Shown: in pieces, positions 28,555 to 36,002 of the stretch
How positions within the stretch are numbered: the first letter of the stretch is position 1
How the letters are laid out: each line of letters begins with the position of its first letter
Translations under genes and position numbers: made by a program
The notes under the pieces: generated by a model
What the model saw: the letters and a program-made list of their open reading frames with translations, nothing else
Told to the model about the DNA's origin: nothing
The model's database searches: none
DNA from: Pseudomonadota bacterium
Lineage (GTDB): Bacteria; Pseudomonadota; Gammaproteobacteria; Steroidobacterales; SZUA-146
Length of the DNA stretch: 64,000 nt
Assembly (NCBI GenBank): GCA_039028935.1
Contig: JBCCHD010000019.1
Span: 1-64,000, forward strand
Direction: 5' to 3'

Positions 28555-29180
28555 GCATAGGCTCCTTGTTGAGTGGATAATAGTTTAGGAATGGTCCGGC
28601 GAGCGATGGGCACCAACGGTGACTGCACGCGCTCAAGGTGAGCCATATCCAAACAATCGAGTTTTAGAATATTGACCCGGCCATAGTCTGGATGCTGCGC
28701 CGGTTCCCGCCACTGGGTAAACCCAAGTCGCTGGAACATCGGCAACAAATGATCGTTGCAATCGATAATGGCGTGATGCAATCCCATCGGCACCGCGAGG
28801 CGATACAGTTCGCAGGCAATTCGCACACTTAGCGAGGTGTGTCGGTACTCCGGCGTCACCATGAGTTTTGTCACGATCGCCGTCGACGTCGGATGTATCG
28901 CCCCCAGCGCACTCATTTCATAAAACGACTCATACTCCCCCAGGTTTCCCGAGGTCGACGCTGTGCAGATCAGCGTACCGACCACTCGATCATCCGCTTG
29001 CGCCACGATCAGAATCCCAGACGCTGCACGCGGATCGTCTAATTCTCGACGTTCGTGATTCGCCGACTCAACGTGGCGACCCATCTCAGTCACGTATACG
29101 TCGTACCAAAACCGCTTAACTGGCGAAAGATCGGCACCGGGCTGCCCGATCACGATCCGTATTTGCTCTTCCGTACTCAT
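28551..29180 (-). CDS. FeeM-like N-acyl amino acid synthase (GNAT fold)
   Basis: This 209-residue protein looks like the N-acyl amino acid synthase/autoinducer-synthase branch of the GNAT fold. Visible are RFWYDVYVTEMGRHV near the start, ELDDPRAASGILIVAQADDRVVGTL, then the core strand-helix TAIVTKLMVTPEYRHTSLSVRIACELYRLAV and a late FQRLGFTQW. FeeM-type enzymes join an acyl group from acyl-ACP to an amino acid such as tyrosine. It starts at ATG 29180 with AAGGAGCAAGGC upstream and overlaps the diiron-protein ATG. It lies 202 bases downstream of the peptide dehydrogenase gene on the same strand, so it may be in that transcript or have its own promoter. Confidence 0.72.
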   Translation of the reverse strand: MSTEEQIRIVIGQPGADLSPVKRFWYDVYVTEMGRHVESANHERRELDDPRAASGILIVAQADDRVVGTLICTASTSGNLGEYESFYEMSALGAIHPTSTAIVTKLMVTPEYRHTSLSVRIACELYRLAVPMGLHHAIIDCNDHLLPMFQRLGFTQWREPAQHPDYGRVNILKLDCLDMAHLERVQSPLVPIARRTIPKLLSTQQGAYA

Positions 29181-29382
29181 GCCTTGCTCCTTGCGTTAAT
29201 CAACTACTATCAAAGTGATCAACGATCGGGTTTTCTCTCAGCGCACGAACAATCTGTATGCCAAAACGAACGATTGCTCGCGATGCCAAGGATCTCAGGG
29301 GGTAAAGCCAGTGGCGCGGCGTAATTGCAACGACCTACAGCGGCCAGGAAAGCGGACTAACGAGAACGTCGCGCTTGGGCTA

Positions 29383-30588
29383 TCAACGTGGCGTATAGTG
29401 AAAGGTATAGCTATCGTCATCCGACGACGCTTTCCGAACGCCCACCCCACACGCCGCGATCAGGCCCTCTTGGGTAAAATCAAGATCGAGGGCGTGCTCA
29501 AGGTCTTTATCGTTCATCGCAAGCGAAACGAAAGACCCCAGTCCGAGCTCTGTGCTTAACAGGTAGAGTGTTTGGCTGATATGGCCGGCGTCAACAAACA
29601 GGCTGTGTAACGCCTTATCGTGCTGCCGATATTTCCAAAAGCTGCGATCAAACCGGGCGGTGATAAAAAACAGGCAGTGTGCCGAACCGTACCAAGTTTG
29701 GCCCGCCAAATAGTCAATCGCGATCTGTTTGGCGTTATCGCGATCGAGCCGCGTCAGAGGGGTTAGCGAGTGATCGCTCGCACGGTAATGATAAAATCCG
29801 CAGTCGAGTGCCTCGACATTAAGCACGAACGGATACACCTCAAGCGCATGCAATGCACCTCCGGATGGATTGAATTTTTTCAGCAGTGTAAAGCCACCGC
29901 CCGCGTCCATCTCACCTTGAACGCCCGCCATATAGCGCAAGACACTGGAAAGATGTGCCTGCGTAAGCGGCGTGGACTCATCAAATAAGCGCACCGTTTC
30001 CCGACGCGCCAATAGTTCCGTTAGCGCACTGGACGGAGAAGGTGGCGCCAAGGAGATTTGAGACCCGATGCCATCACGCGAATGAAAGGCCGCAGGCGCG
30101 GCGCCATGCGCTTGGGCTTGGCGTTTAAACGCTGCGCGCGTATTGGCACTGCGTGCCGGCTTGTCATCGGTCTCGCGTACCGGCTGCGTAACGCCTTGCC
30201 ATCGGGATGCAGCATAGTTGTGAAGTGCTCGCGTATTCCAACCCGAGCGAGTCAGCGCGTTGTCCCGCTGTCGAAGCAGCGTGAGCCATGGGTCGGCATC
30301 ATCACTAATGAGCACACCGGCCTGTTTGAGCGCATCGAGCTGACCCACATTCACGCCCAACCACTCGCGCACGGACAACTCATCCACCCACTCGCCGGAC
30401 GGGAGATCGTGCACGACCGCGACGACGGGCAGCGAACACGCCACCTCGTCGCCGCACACCACGCTCGAAATAGCGATATCGACGGCTGGCGTTTTTTCAT
30501 AGCGCGCGGCGATTATGTTCGCCATACTCACCGCGAGCCGCTGCCCGATGCGAACACGAACATCCTGCGCTCGTCGCAGTTTAGACAC
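29383..30588 (-). CDS. SagB-type nitroreductase-like peptide maturation dehydrogenase
   Basis: The 401-residue protein has an N-terminal domain of about 180 residues, then a SagB/nitroreductase-fold FMN domain. Visible are LLARRETVRLFDES (about 193-206), NPSGGALHALEVYPFVLNV (about 240-258) and the C-terminal LGSFVSLAMNDKDLEHAL region. SagB enzymes oxidise azolines in modified peptides. The two-part layout recalls the NCBI family I remember as 'putative peptide maturation dehydrogenase'. The start is GTG 30588, 16 bases after the stop of the first peptide gene; the frame is open further upstream but would overlap that gene. No YcaO cyclodehydratase is nearby, so classical thiazole/oxazole chemistry is not supported. 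Confidence 0.8.
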   Translation of the reverse strand: MSKLRRAQDVRVRIGQRLAVSMANIIAARYEKTPAVDIAISSVVCGDEVACSLPVVAVVHDLPSGEWVDELSVREWLGVNVGQLDALKQAGVLISDDADPWLTLLRQRDNALTRSGWNTRALHNYAASRWQGVTQPVRETDDKPARSANTRAAFKRQAQAHGAAPAAFHSRDGIGSQISLAPPSPSSALTELLARRETVRLFDESTPLTQAHLSSVLRYMAGVQGEMDAGGGFTLLKKFNPSGGALHALEVYPFVLNVEALDCGFYHYRASDHSLTPLTRLDRDNAKQIAIDYLAGQTWYGSAHCLFFITARFDRSFWKYRQHDKALHSLFVDAGHISQTLYLLSTELGLGSFVSLAMNDKDLEHALDLDFTQEGLIAACGVGVRKASSDDDSYTFHYTPR

Positions 30589-30604
30589 GACAGAAAATCT
30601 CGTT

Positions 30605-30913
30605 CTAGTCGCTGCCGTCGACAAGCAGGTAATGCGTATAGGTTTGCGTTGCCACGATTTGTCCACCGTCCGCGGCAGAAAACTCGCCCGCGATATTCAT
30701 CGCGCCACGCCGAAAATCACTTTGCGCCGGAAACTGCTCCGGCGGAATAGCGTGACTGGCACCGAACTGAGCCGGATCAAGAAAATCCGTTAGCGCAAAA
30801 TCGATAACCGCCTGACGTGGGTTACTTTTAAAGGCGTTGTAGAACGCTGCGTTATCCGCAAGCAAAGACCAAAGAAAATACAGCCGAGGCTCCGGGCAAT
30901 CATAGGTTGACAT
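30605..30913 (-). CDS. Putative modified-peptide precursor 1
   Basis: The 102-residue acidic peptide starts MSTYDCPEPRLYFLWSLL and ends QTYTHYLLVDGSD. It is a paralogue of the peptide encoded just upstream. Shared positions include CPExRLxxLW, FYNAF, AV, DPxxF, a central FPxQxxF, and a C-terminal QTYxxYLxxD. The N-terminal half resembles NHLP-type leader regions (helical, FYNAF followed by a small hydrophobic patch). One Cys only, at residue 6, and no Ser/Thr/Cys-rich core. AGGAGA lies five bases before the ATG. The dehydrogenase gene follows after 16 bases, making this its likely substrate. Confidence 0.78.
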   Translation of the reverse strand: MSTYDCPEPRLYFLWSLLADNAAFYNAFKSNPRQAVIDFALTDFLDPAQFGASHAIPPEQFPAQSDFRRGAMNIAGEFSAADGGQIVATQTYTHYLLVDGSD

Positions 30914-30918
30914 GTTGT

Positions 30919-30924
30919 TCTCCT
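30919..30924 (-). promoter_or_regulatory. Strong ribosome binding site of precursor 1
   Basis: AGGAGA five bases before the ATG, embedded in TCCAGGAGAACAACATGTC. This is nearly identical to the site before the paralogous precursor at 31331, so both upstream regions descend from one duplication. Confidence 0.75.
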
Positions 30925-31022
30925 GGATGAATCAGGGTGCCGCGCTCTCTCAGATGAGATCGCTCCCTGCATGAGGCATTCTGACGTTCTGATAAACCGT
31001 GTTCATCTAAAACTAGTCAGAA

Positions 31023-31331
31023 TTAGTCATGATCATGATCGAGTTCCAAATAACTATCATAGGTCTGAGAATCGACTTCTGAAGGCGTCTCAATCAATCC
31101 ATCACTTTCCAATTCTGCTGCCGCAGCCGCAAATTGCGCCTGTGTTGGGAAGGCATTTCCAGTCAGCTCATGATTGTCTGGGAATGCAGGCGGATCGAAA
31201 AGAGTGGCGAGTGATGAATTTGACACTGCGGCGTTAGCATCCGCTATAAACGCATTGTAGAAAGACTCATCTTCGCCAAGACGAGTCCATAGTAAATGCA
31301 GTCTTTTTTCGGGACAGTTGTGATTCGACAT
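31023..31331 (-). CDS. Putative modified-peptide precursor 2
   Basis: The 102-residue strongly acidic peptide (MSNHNCPEKRLHLLW... ending TYDSYLELDHDHD) is a paralogue of precursor 1, with the same length and same conserved positions. It ends in an Asp-His-Asp-His-Asp tail that could bind metal. Its single Cys is also residue 6. ATG 31331 has AGGAGA six bases upstream. It is first in the apparent operon precursor 2, precursor 1, dehydrogenase, with 109 bases between the two precursors. Gene order and paralogy, not homology to a studied peptide, are the reasons for the call. Confidence 0.78.
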   Translation of the reverse strand: MSNHNCPEKRLHLLWTRLGEDESFYNAFIADANAAVSNSSLATLFDPPAFPDNHELTGNAFPTQAQFAAAAAELESDGLIETPSEVDSQTYDSYLELDHDHD

Positions 31332-31337
31332 GTTCGT

Positions 31338-31343
31338 TCTCCT
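31338..31343 (-). promoter_or_regulatory. Strong ribosome binding site of precursor 2
   Basis: AGGAGA six bases before ATG 31331, embedded in TCCAGGAGAACGAACATGTC and matching the site before precursor 1. Confidence 0.75.
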
Positions 31344-31548
31344 GGACAATTTCGATTATTTAGACTTATTAAGACATTGATTCGTCGACAGCCACACCGT
31401 CACTCGCATCAATGTCGCTCGCACCCGCAGGTTGCTCTTCTAATGGTCTGCGCCTGCTGGCCACCTGCAATACAGAGTGATCGGACGCCAAACTCCTCGT
31501 TCAATTCCACCCTATTTCTGTATCAGTGCCAAGAACGCATTCAGCCTC

Positions 31549-32037
31549 TCATTTCAACATGGCATTTTGCCGTTCGCGCCGAACAAACACGTACCGCCCG
31601 GGCAATGCCACGCGGTCCAGTGGCTGCACCGCATCGGGGGATGAGTACAACGATAAAAACCAGCTGTACGTACCACCGGCCTGTGGCCAATGCAGATCGG
31701 ACGTTAGCACTACGTTTATGAACGCATGCTGACTATGCGCAGGGTGATTCGCGCTGTCGCGATCCAATCGTGCCTCCCCCACTCGAAAGTACGGCCCACG
31801 CCCTTGCGGATGTCGCGAAGCTTCCAGCCGCACATAGAGCGGTGTGGGTCCTTGGCGTACGCCGCGCTCAATCGATTCAATGCGCATCACGACGAACTGA
31901 TCGATGATATCAACTTCTGATCGCCCGCTGATGCGCGGTGAGCGCAATAGGTGAATCATCACCAAGCAAACCGCGAGCAGAGCAACAAACACGGTGACCA
32001 GCAAAATCGTCCTTGATTTTGACTCTGCGCTATTCAC
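31549..32037 (-). CDS. Single-pass membrane protein coupled to sigma factor
   Basis: The 162-residue protein has a short cytoplasmic N-terminus (about 10 residues), one transmembrane helix (about 11-32) and a periplasmic domain of about 130 residues with beta-strand character. Its ATG overlaps the sigma factor stop by four bases, so it is translationally coupled. Position and topology invite the idea of an anti-sigma factor, but the cytoplasmic part is too short for a known anti-sigma domain, so a signal-sensing or unrelated envelope role is equally possible. Family not recognised. Confidence 0.7.
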   Translation of the reverse strand: MNSAESKSRTILLVTVFVALLAVCLVMIHLLRSPRISGRSEVDIIDQFVVMRIESIERGVRQGPTPLYVRLEASRHPQGRGPYFRVGEARLDRDSANHPAHSQHAFINVVLTSDLHWPQAGGTYSWFLSLYSSPDAVQPLDRVALPGRYVFVRRERQNAMLK

Positions 32038-32750
32038 ACCAAATGTGCCTCCTGATTCTCGCCGGCGTCAACCGTTACCCACTCGCGCACCACCACGGCG
32101 TGCTCATCAAGCAGAATCTTCTTGGCCCGGGCTCGTGCTCGATGAATCACACGGTCGTAGTGGGCATTACTCAACTCGAGCACGGCGCATACCTGCGTTT
32201 TCGGTCGCTCATCAAATCCGGCCAGCGACAGTAATTGTCGATCGCGCGTCATCCTCAGTTTGCCGACCGCGTCCTGTAGTGAGTGGCGGAGCTCTGTCTG
32301 TTCGATTTGCTCCATCGCATCGGGCAGTATCGCCGCTCGTTCGCCCAGCTCGTCGGAATCGGCCATAAGCGATAAGCGACTGGTTCGCCGAATGTCGGCG
32401 TAAAGAAGAAACAGCGCCGTTCTTGATATGTAGCCGTCTAGCTTGCGTGGGTCTTTCAGTCGCCCTTCGCGAAGGCGCAGCAATACACAGAGGAATGCTT
32501 CCTGAAACAGATCCGCCTGCCGCTCTTTGTCGATTGTCATGGCGTACAGTCTCGGTCTCAGTACGCGCTCAAATCGCTCCGCCAGCCATTTTTCAGCGGC
32601 CGTATCCCCGCGTTCGATTGCCGCCACCATGGTCGCCGTGTTGTTGTGCTGTTGATGCTCGACCACCCCACTCATGGATGGTCGTGTTGACGCACCAAAA
32701 TGCCGTCTCACTACGTTTTGCGGCGTTGCACCAGTCGCTATGTTCTTCAT
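32034..32750 (-). CDS. ECF-like RNA polymerase sigma factor
   Basis: The protein of about 238 residues has a region-2-like helix set (WLAERFERVLRPRLYAMT..DLFQEAFLCVLLRL, then LDGYISRTALFLLYADIRR) and a region-4-like helix-turn-helix (LLSLAGFDERPKTQVCAVLELSNAHYDRVIHRARARAKKIL). This is the layout of sigma-70 family ECF factors. I place the start at ATG 32750 because GGGGG lies five bases upstream; 32675 is an alternative. It is encoded divergently from the winged-helix/TPR regulator and upstream of the precursor genes on the same strand, so it is a candidate activator of that operon. Confidence 0.82.
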   Translation of the reverse strand: MKNIATGATPQNVVRRHFGASTRPSMSGVVEHQQHNNTATMVAAIERGDTAAEKWLAERFERVLRPRLYAMTIDKERQADLFQEAFLCVLLRLREGRLKDPRKLDGYISRTALFLLYADIRRTSRLSLMADSDELGERAAILPDAMEQIEQTELRHSLQDAVGKLRMTRDRQLLSLAGFDERPKTQVCAVLELSNAHYDRVIHRARARAKKILLDEHAVVVREWVTVDAGENQEAHLV

Positions 32751-33005
32751 CAATACCCCCAGGTTGTTGCTTGTTACCACCAACGATTCGATGGGCAGCA
32801 CCTGCAACGCTGACAAACCGAATCAATGGGTGTCATTACGCCCATGCGGCCACCGCAACACCTGAAAAATGTCTGAAGAAATTCTGAATAAGTTAGGAAA
32901 ACACGGGTTTGCACCATTTTTGAGCACTGCGGATATCTGTGCGACGTATTTTCCTGGTCAATGCGCAGTGTTAACCTAGTTCATCGAAATCCCTACAAGA
33001 AAACG

Positions 33006-35348
33006 ATGTCTCAGTCGCGCGAGCTGCCAAGTAACCAGATTTACGAGATCGGTAAATATCAGGTTTTTCCTGATATTGGGCAGATGGTCGGTCCTGACGA
33101 TTCGGTCACCCATCTGGAACGCAAATCGCTTCAGGTACTGATCGAGTTAGCGGCACAACCCGGTCGCTTAGTGTCCCGCGACACATTGCTCAACAATGTG
33201 TGGGACGGGGTGGTGGTGGGCGATGAATCGCTGACCAAGTGCATTAGCAATCTACGCAAGGCCTTTGGCGACAGCGCGCGTCACCCCGAGTACGTGGAGA
33301 CTGTGCATGGACAGGGTTACATTCTTCGCCAGCCGGTCACGGTCATCGACATCGATCAAGCGCCCCCTGATTCACCAAAACGGCTTGTTTGGACGGGCGT
33401 TGCTGCCGCCCTTTTGGCGATGGGACTCTGGTTGTTCATCGACACCCAGCATGACGACCACACGGTAGCGCCAATAGAACGAATTGCCATTCTGTCCGAG
33501 TCCAATTCGGTGGATCCATTGGATCGCGAGATTTTTGATTTATCCCTGCGCACCGCGCTCGAACAGTCGACCAGCATAGGTGTCGTGCCGGAACAGAACA
33601 TCGTGGACGCACGTCGAAGGCTGTCCATGTCGGGCAAACGCACATTCGACGTCGATGCAGCCATCGACATCGCTCACGAAACTGATGCGCAAGCGGTTGT
33701 GCTGACAAAACTGACCGCGCAAGACGACACACTCGTTTATCAACTTACTTCGATCGATGTTGCCCGGGCTCATAGCCGCGATCTTGGCCGCATTGATATT
33801 CGTTCGCTTGACGAAGTCGGTCCGCACATCGACGTAATCGCACGCAGTTTGCGAACACAGTTTGGTGAAACCGAACAGTCTATCCGCGCACATCAGGCCT
33901 CATTGGCCGACGTGACGACACCGGACCTTCAGGCACTGCGCGCGTACATCAGCGCATTAGAAAATCGCGATAAAGACAAAAAGCCCGAGGCCATCGAGCT
34001 GGCGCTTGAGGCGATAAGCAAAGATCCCGATTTTGCCGCCGCGCACATTCTGCTTGGGCGACTGTATTACGGCAGCCACGCCAATCGCGATAAGGCCGAA
34101 TATCACTGGAACACAGCACTGAGTCTTCCGGCGCGCATCACCGATCGAGACAAAATTTATGTTGAGGCGCAGCTCTCATGGTTTGACGATCCCATCGACA
34201 CCCGAGCGGCCTGGCAAAAAATGGTCGACTTATATCCCGCCGTTCCTCGAGGCTGGTACAACCGCGGTAACGTCGAGTGGTTCCTATTCAACGATTTTGA
34301 ACGAGCGGCGTTTTATTACGGACAAGGTGTAAACGCTTTGCCCACGGACTGGGTCAATCACTATCACCTGGCGTACGCACAGCTTGGCCTCAATCAAGTA
34401 GACGCGTCGATTAACAGTTTTCGCAAATCGAGAGTGTTTGCCAACGACTACTACAATTACGGCCTGGTGGATGCATTGATCGTGGCGAATCGCTATGACG
34501 AAGCCGAAACGCTTTTGTTTCGTGACGGACTGCGCAACAAGGACATCGGCCGCCCATCCTCTAAGGTATTGGGGTTTTATCTCGATCGCGGTCAAACCCA
34601 AAAGGCGCTGGATGAAACCAATGTGCCGGCATGGGAGGAGCCCGCTGACGGCGGTACGCTGCTGGCGATACAGCTCAGCCGTCTCGCGGCCGTGTTCGAT
34701 GCGCGCCCGATTGAAGAGAGCCGCGAGCAAGCCAAACTCGGCCTGCAGATCGCCATCGATTTGGTTCGTGATCCAACGAAAATTAACGACCTACCCCACG
34801 TACCCCAAATCTCATTACTTGCCAAATACGGGACACGTCTAGGGTTGGTTACGGAGTCCGAGGCCCTCGTTCAAACCACCTTTGCACACCCTGCGATTCG
34901 CGATTCCCTTCGCCATCAAGCCTACTTAAACCTACCGCTCGCCGAAATCCGATTCGCCAAAGGCCAGCCTCAAGAAGCCAAAACCATTGTCAGAGCACTG
35001 GTCGAAGAGTACGGCTACTACCAGGCCCGCGAAAGTTTGGCGTTTATGCTAAAGGAGGAGGCGGAATTCGAAGAGGCGCTGGTTCATTATGAATGGCTAG
35101 CCAACCATCGCGGTCAGGCCTTCGCCGAGCCCATGTTCTTCGTAGGGCGCGGGATCAATATTGTGACGTGGGCCAGAGCCGCTCTGATTTCCGCACAACT
35201 GTCTCATGCGCTAGGCGATACGTCAAAAGCGAACAGTTACCGCGAGTTACTCGAACTTGCGTCAAATTTCTCAGACAACGACCACCACTTATTTAATATG
35301 CTTCAGTCCGACCTCGAACGAGAGAGTCGCGTACCATTGGCGCGATAG
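33006..35348 (+). CDS. CadC/ToxR-type winged-helix membrane regulator with TPR domain
   Basis: The protein of about 780 residues has an OmpR/PhoB-type winged-helix DNA-binding domain at the N-terminus (YEIGKYQVFPDIGQM... LVSRDTLLNNVWDGVVVGDESLTKCISNLRKAFGD... VETVHGQGYIL), a single transmembrane helix (VWTGVAAALLAMGLWLFI, about 123-142) and a large C-terminal part. The latter has an adenylate-cyclase-associated/TolB-like segment, then TPR helices (FAAAHILLGRLYYG, YNRGNVEWFLFNDFERAAFYYGQG). Such one-component regulators sense periplasmic cues while binding DNA. ATG 33006 gives a compact N-terminus. It is divergent from the sigma factor, 255 bases away. Confidence 0.88.
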   Translation: MSQSRELPSNQIYEIGKYQVFPDIGQMVGPDDSVTHLERKSLQVLIELAAQPGRLVSRDTLLNNVWDGVVVGDESLTKCISNLRKAFGDSARHPEYVETVHGQGYILRQPVTVIDIDQAPPDSPKRLVWTGVAAALLAMGLWLFIDTQHDDHTVAPIERIAILSESNSVDPLDREIFDLSLRTALEQSTSIGVVPEQNIVDARRRLSMSGKRTFDVDAAIDIAHETDAQAVVLTKLTAQDDTLVYQLTSIDVARAHSRDLGRIDIRSLDEVGPHIDVIARSLRTQFGETEQSIRAHQASLADVTTPDLQALRAYISALENRDKDKKPEAIELALEAISKDPDFAAAHILLGRLYYGSHANRDKAEYHWNTALSLPARITDRDKIYVEAQLSWFDDPIDTRAAWQKMVDLYPAVPRGWYNRGNVEWFLFNDFERAAFYYGQGVNALPTDWVNHYHLAYAQLGLNQVDASINSFRKSRVFANDYYNYGLVDALIVANRYDEAETLLFRDGLRNKDIGRPSSKVLGFYLDRGQTQKALDETNVPAWEEPADGGTLLAIQLSRLAAVFDARPIEESREQAKLGLQIAIDLVRDPTKINDLPHVPQISLLAKYGTRLGLVTESEALVQTTFAHPAIRDSLRHQAYLNLPLAEIRFAKGQPQEAKTIVRALVEEYGYYQARESLAFMLKEEAEFEEALVHYEWLANHRGQAFAEPMFFVGRGINIVTWARAALISAQLSHALGDTSKANSYRELLELASNFSDNDHHLFNMLQSDLERESRVPLAR

Positions 35349-35606
35349 CGCGAATGGCGAAACCGCCGAACAGTCTGCCTAAGGCTTAGTCTCACCAGGC
35401 CAAAATGGGGACCGACTGACCACGCCCCGGAATGGTCTATCCGACCAGGCGTGAAAATCGAATCTCGATAAGTGAGAGGAATCGTCGAACAAGATCGCAC
35501 TTAACTATCTAAAATGATCAAAGCATAGCAGGACAGAACAATGAGAGCTCGCCACAACACAGCGCAATCTGTTCAAACCCAAGCGCCAAAATGAAAGGAG
35601 ATTGTC

Positions 35607-36002
35607 ATGCCAATTCGAGATCTTGGACCTGGGACAATAGTCACAGCAGATGTACGAGAAGAGATCAATGATATCGCAACCGCATCTAAATGGCCCGAAC
35701 TGATTATACGCAGTGAAAACGATGTATTCGCTGTTCTTAATCTAGTCACCCTCGACTATGAGTTCTTGTTAACCACGTCCAAAGAGATGATCAACGGAGT
35801 AATTGTATTCACAATTAAACGCCAACTATCTGTAGGCCAAGATCTTCAATTCGCAGTATGGACCGGAGAGAATATTCCAGCAATCGGCGCCTATTTGAGA
35901 ATCCCCAATGGCAAAGTGAAATTTCTCGGCAGACAAAAACCGCTTGCCGCCGGAAAAGTGTGGCGCAAAACCACAACCCTCAAATCGAGTCACTTACAAT
36001 GA
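35607..36002 (+). CDS. Hypothetical protein in AT-rich pair
   Basis: The 131-residue protein has no signal peptide or membrane helix. It looks beta-rich with a basic C-terminus and contains repeated Ile/Val strands (ELIIRSENDVFAVLNLV, GVIVFTIKRQLSVGQDLQFAVW). ATG 35607 follows GAAAGGAG. The stop overlaps the start of the next gene (ATGA), so both are one translational unit. Codon use is AT-richer than in the neighbours. Family not recognised. Confidence 0.68.
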   Translation: MPIRDLGPGTIVTADVREEINDIATASKWPELIIRSENDVFAVLNLVTLDYEFLLTTSKEMINGVIVFTIKRQLSVGQDLQFAVWTGENIPAIGAYLRIPNGKVKFLGRQKPLAAGKVWRKTTTLKSSHLQ

